Assembly: GCF_002025665.1 (NCBI RefSeq)
Contig: NZ_CP018786.1
Coordinates: 2,046,001 to 2,110,000 of the forward strand
From: Chryseobacterium indologenes
Lineage (GTDB): Bacteria > Bacteroidota > Bacteroidia > Flavobacteriales > Weeksellaceae
Reading direction: 5' to 3'
DNA length: 64,000 nt
Position numbers and translations under genes: made by a program. Below the pieces are notes generated by a model, which was not told the DNA's origin, made no database searches, and was given only the letters and a program-made list of their open reading frames with translations. This document shows positions 61,850-64,000 of this stretch, in pieces. How positions within the stretch are numbered: the stretch's first letter is position 1; each line of letters opens with the position of its first letter.

Positions 61850-62335
61850 TTAATTAATCATAATGGCTTCTTTATAAGGAGATGCCATAACTTCGTAGAT
61901 GTCATTGTATTCTTCTACAATCCTTTTCTGGCCGTTCATTACCTCATATACAGTAATGACAGTCTTTTCAATGTTTTTAGGATCTTTCCTCTGTGAAGTG
62001 ATTTCGTAGAAGTGATCATCTTTTTTAAGAATAGAAATCAGTTCTTCCTTTGTTGAATTGTTGGAAGTCATCATTCCAGGGAATTCTGTAACAATATCTT
62101 TCAGGTCAGAATAATTTTTATAAGGCTTGGTTACTCCATTGGAATGCACATAAACATTGGGAATGTTTTTATCTTTTTCCAGGCGAACCAAATAATAATC
62201 AGATCCTCTTTTCTCAGCATAGACAGCCATTTCCTGTGGTTTTCCGGATGGCTTTTCCGGTTGCTTTTTTTTCTGGGAAAATGCCGTCATAGAAAGGAAA
62301 CTTGCCATAACAGCAAACCATAGTTTTGTTTTCAT
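61850..62335 (-). CDS. Secreted protein of unknown function
   Basis: A 161-residue exported protein (signal peptide ending AFSQ) with a Lys-rich linker (KKKQPEKPSGKPQ) and a small alpha/beta domain. No family recognised. It lies 22 bases upstream of the nucleoside phosphorylase and is probably co-transcribed. Confidence 0.6.
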   Translation of the reverse strand: MKTKLWFAVMASFLSMTAFSQKKKQPEKPSGKPQEMAVYAEKRGSDYYLVRLEKDKNIPNVYVHSNGVTKPYKNYSDLKDIVTEFPGMMTSNNSTKEELISILKKDDHFYEITSQRKDPKNIEKTVITVYEVMNGQKRIVEEYNDIYEVMASPYKEAIMIN

Positions 62336-62544
62336 ACTCCTATTTAGTTTTTTTGATGTGTTGAATTTAATTTAAAAAAATCCTCTCCCAATAATCTCCC
62401 GCCATTATTTTTCCGGTATTTCGAAGAACCGTTCTCTTTAGAATAATGAATTTGATTTCGGGGTTTAAAATTAGTGAAAAATATGTTATCAGAAATATAA
62501 ACATTATTTAATCTGTTATTAAAACTGAGATAACATCAGTTTAA

Positions 62545-62552
62545 TAGTTTTG
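62545..62552 (+). promoter_or_regulatory. Candidate -7 element of the second cytochrome c peroxidase
   Basis: TAGTTTTG followed by C, TAnnTTTG consensus, 13 bases before the ATG at 62566. Confidence 0.45.
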
Positions 62553-62565
62553 CCGCTAAAAATTC

Positions 62566-64000
62566 ATGAGATCTTACCCACTGCTTGTAATCGTCCTTCT
62601 GATAGGATTTGCAGTAATGTCTTTTAATCCTGTTTATAAAGGAAAAGAAAGCGAAAATACATTTATCAATAAAGGGTTGTCCGACTTTAAAACCAAGCTT
62701 GAACAGCTGAAATCAGATGTTGATAAGTTCTCTGAAGACCGTATTTCTCTGAAAGAACTGCAGAAATCACTAAGCAGCACAAGAAATTCATTCAAAGAAG
62801 TTGAATTCTATATCGCTTATCATTATCCTGAATTTACCAAGACTCACCTTAACGCAGCACCTTTGTTTCACATCGAAGCGGCAGGTACATCATCATATAC
62901 ACTTCCTCCTGAAGGATTACAGGTGCTTGATGAACTTATATTTTCAGATGAAGCAGGAAATGAAAAGGAAAAGATTAAAACAATTACTACTTTTTTGTAT
63001 AACAGTTATGCCGGGTTTTATTTAAGTGCATTAAAAAATGGACTGAGTAAAGGAAATAATAAGACATTACCATTACGTATAGAACTGATCAGGATCTATT
63101 CACTTGGCGTATCAGGTTTTGATACACCGGGTTCGTTGAATATTTCTGAGGAAACAAGCCATGCTCTTGCAGGAATGCAGAAATACATCAATGATGATCT
63201 TTATTTTAAAAATTATAATACTGAAAAGGCTGACCAGATTTTAACAGAAGCCATTAGTTACCTTTCAAAAAATACCGATTTTGAAACTTTCGACAGGATT
63301 GAATTTTATAAAAAATATGTACAGCCTTTATACGAAGAATTAGGGAAATGGGATGGAAGACCGGATGATCTTAAAGAATTTTCAGGCTGGAACGTAGGAA
63401 ACAAAAACTTTTTCAGCAGTGATTTTTTGGATCCTTATTTTTATACCTTATTGAAATCCTCAGAAGATAATCCGGAACTCCGAAACCTTGGAAAATCCAT
63501 TTTCTACGATCAGAACTTAAGTGGTAACGGGAAAATGAGTTGTGCGACTTGCCACCTTCAGGAAAATGCCTTTACAGATCTGAAAGCAAAATCACAAAGT
63601 AATGTGGAAGGGAAAACGGTTCTGAGAAACTCTCCGTCTTTATATAATGCTGTTTTTGCCAAAAGGTTTTTCTATGATCTTCGTGCTTTTTACCTTGAAC
63701 AGCAGGCGGAACACGTCATTTATAATGAGCAGGAATTCAATACGAGCTATGAAAATATTATTCAGAAACTAAAAACAAAACCTGAATATAAAAAGGCTTT
63801 CCGTGCAGCTTTCAAAGATGGAAAGATCAGTAAAGAGAATTTTTCAAAAGCATTAAGTTCTTATGTGGCTTCATTGTACTCATTTGACAGTGATTTTGAC
63901 CGTTTCATGAGGAATGAAAAGAATGTTTCTGATGATGTAAAAAAAGGATTCAACCTGTTTATGGGAAAAGCCAATTGTGCAACCTGTCATTTTGCCCCTC
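62566..64000 (+). CDS. Cytochrome c peroxidase with long N-terminal extension (3' end outside window)
   Basis: Open from the ATG at 62566 to the window edge (at least 478 codons), so the gene is incomplete here. N-terminal signal/anchor segment (residues 5-20), then about 290 residues of helical sequence without cysteines, resembling the N-terminal region of imelysin-like or fused peroxidases. A di-haem peroxidase core follows, with CATCH at 326-330 and CATCH at 471-475. Spacing of the haems fits the CcpA/MauG family. It is a separate paralogue from the receptor-operon peroxidase and about 300 residues longer at the N-terminus. Confidence 0.88.
   Translation, partial: MRSYPLLVIVLLIGFAVMSFNPVYKGKESENTFINKGLSDFKTKLEQLKSDVDKFSEDRISLKELQKSLSSTRNSFKEVEFYIAYHYPEFTKTHLNAAPLFHIEAAGTSSYTLPPEGLQVLDELIFSDEAGNEKEKIKTITTFLYNSYAGFYLSALKNGLSKGNNKTLPLRIELIRIYSLGVSGFDTPGSLNISEETSHALAGMQKYINDDLYFKNYNTEKADQILTEAISYLSKNTDFETFDRIEFYKKYVQPLYEELGKWDGRPDDLKEFSGWNVGNKNFFSSDFLDPYFYTLLKSSEDNPELRNLGKSIFYDQNLSGNGKMSCATCHLQENAFTDLKAKSQSNVEGKTVLRNSPSLYNAVFAKRFFYDLRAFYLEQQAEHVIYNEQEFNTSYENIIQKLKTKPEYKKAFRAAFKDGKISKENFSKALSSYVASLYSFDSDFDRFMRNEKNVSDDVKKGFNLFMGKANCATCHFAP

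Noticed and set aside
62801..63025. Small plus-strand frame
   Set aside because: It is out of frame inside the second cytochrome c peroxidase gene, whose long open frame continues to the window edge.

Overview
The window is chromosomal DNA from a Bacteroidota bacterium, most likely Chryseobacterium or a close Weeksellaceae relative. The evidence is AT-rich DNA, Bacteroidetes-type -7 elements (TAnnTTTG) with few Shine-Dalgarno sequences, a gliding-type lipoprotein isomerase (GldI), a GLPGLI-family protein, a type IX secretion C-terminal signal, SusC/SusD outer-membrane pairs and many lipoproteins. Genus is inferred from gene content; no rRNA, tRNA, CRISPR array, insertion sequence or phage gene was seen.

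Layout. 1-4.5 kb: ilvE, gldI with a cyclophilin-FKBP fusion, and small secreted or membrane proteins. 4.5-5.1 kb: a gene-free stretch with several strong hairpins. 6-13.5 kb (minus strand): serC, serA, a DUF1015 gene, then three tandem M28 peptidase paralogues, the first-transcribed of which has lost key catalytic residues. 13.6-16.3 kb: ferredoxin divergent from a LuxC-type acyl-CoA reductase, then a secreted protein and a Bax-inhibitor-1 family protein. 16.3-17.2 kb: a three-copy tandem repeat array. 17.2-22.8 kb (minus): a DUF6952-like protein, a CGNC thioredoxin, a peroxiredoxin, an M16 protease and an aspartate-type aminotransferase. 23-32 kb (plus): GLPGLI protein, M28 peptidase, rsmG, a lipoprotein/DUF922/PD-(D/E)XK nuclease operon, and a patatin fused to an outer-membrane barrel.

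32.3-39 kb (minus) is a four-gene outer-membrane operon: TonB-dependent receptor, DUF4876 lipoprotein, DUF6850 barrel and di-haem cytochrome c peroxidase. A 19-bp near-palindrome lies upstream, so the operon may be a metal-responsive uptake or redox system. It is the best candidate here for an under-described system. 39-42.6 kb: a T9SS-exported alpha/beta hydrolase and glutaryl-CoA dehydrogenase.

42.7-55.4 kb is a polysaccharide utilisation locus. A Nudix-fold transcription factor and an MFS transporter are divergent from susC-susD-GH30-GH3-GH16-GH30. The enzyme set points to a beta-glucan, probably beta-1,6-linked or mixed beta-1,3/1,6, as in fungal cell walls or laminarin: surface lipoprotein enzymes cut the glucan, SusCD imports oligosaccharides, GH3 releases glucose and the MFS protein carries it inward.

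55.5-64 kb: fabI, a small stress-like protein, tag, a secreted YadA-head-repeat protein, an OhrR-like MarR regulator coupled to a Rossmann-fold protein, a nucleoside phosphorylase operon, and a second, longer cytochrome c peroxidase that runs off the window. A dispersed palindromic repeat family (core GGGCTTTAGCCC) recurs at four intergenic places across the window.
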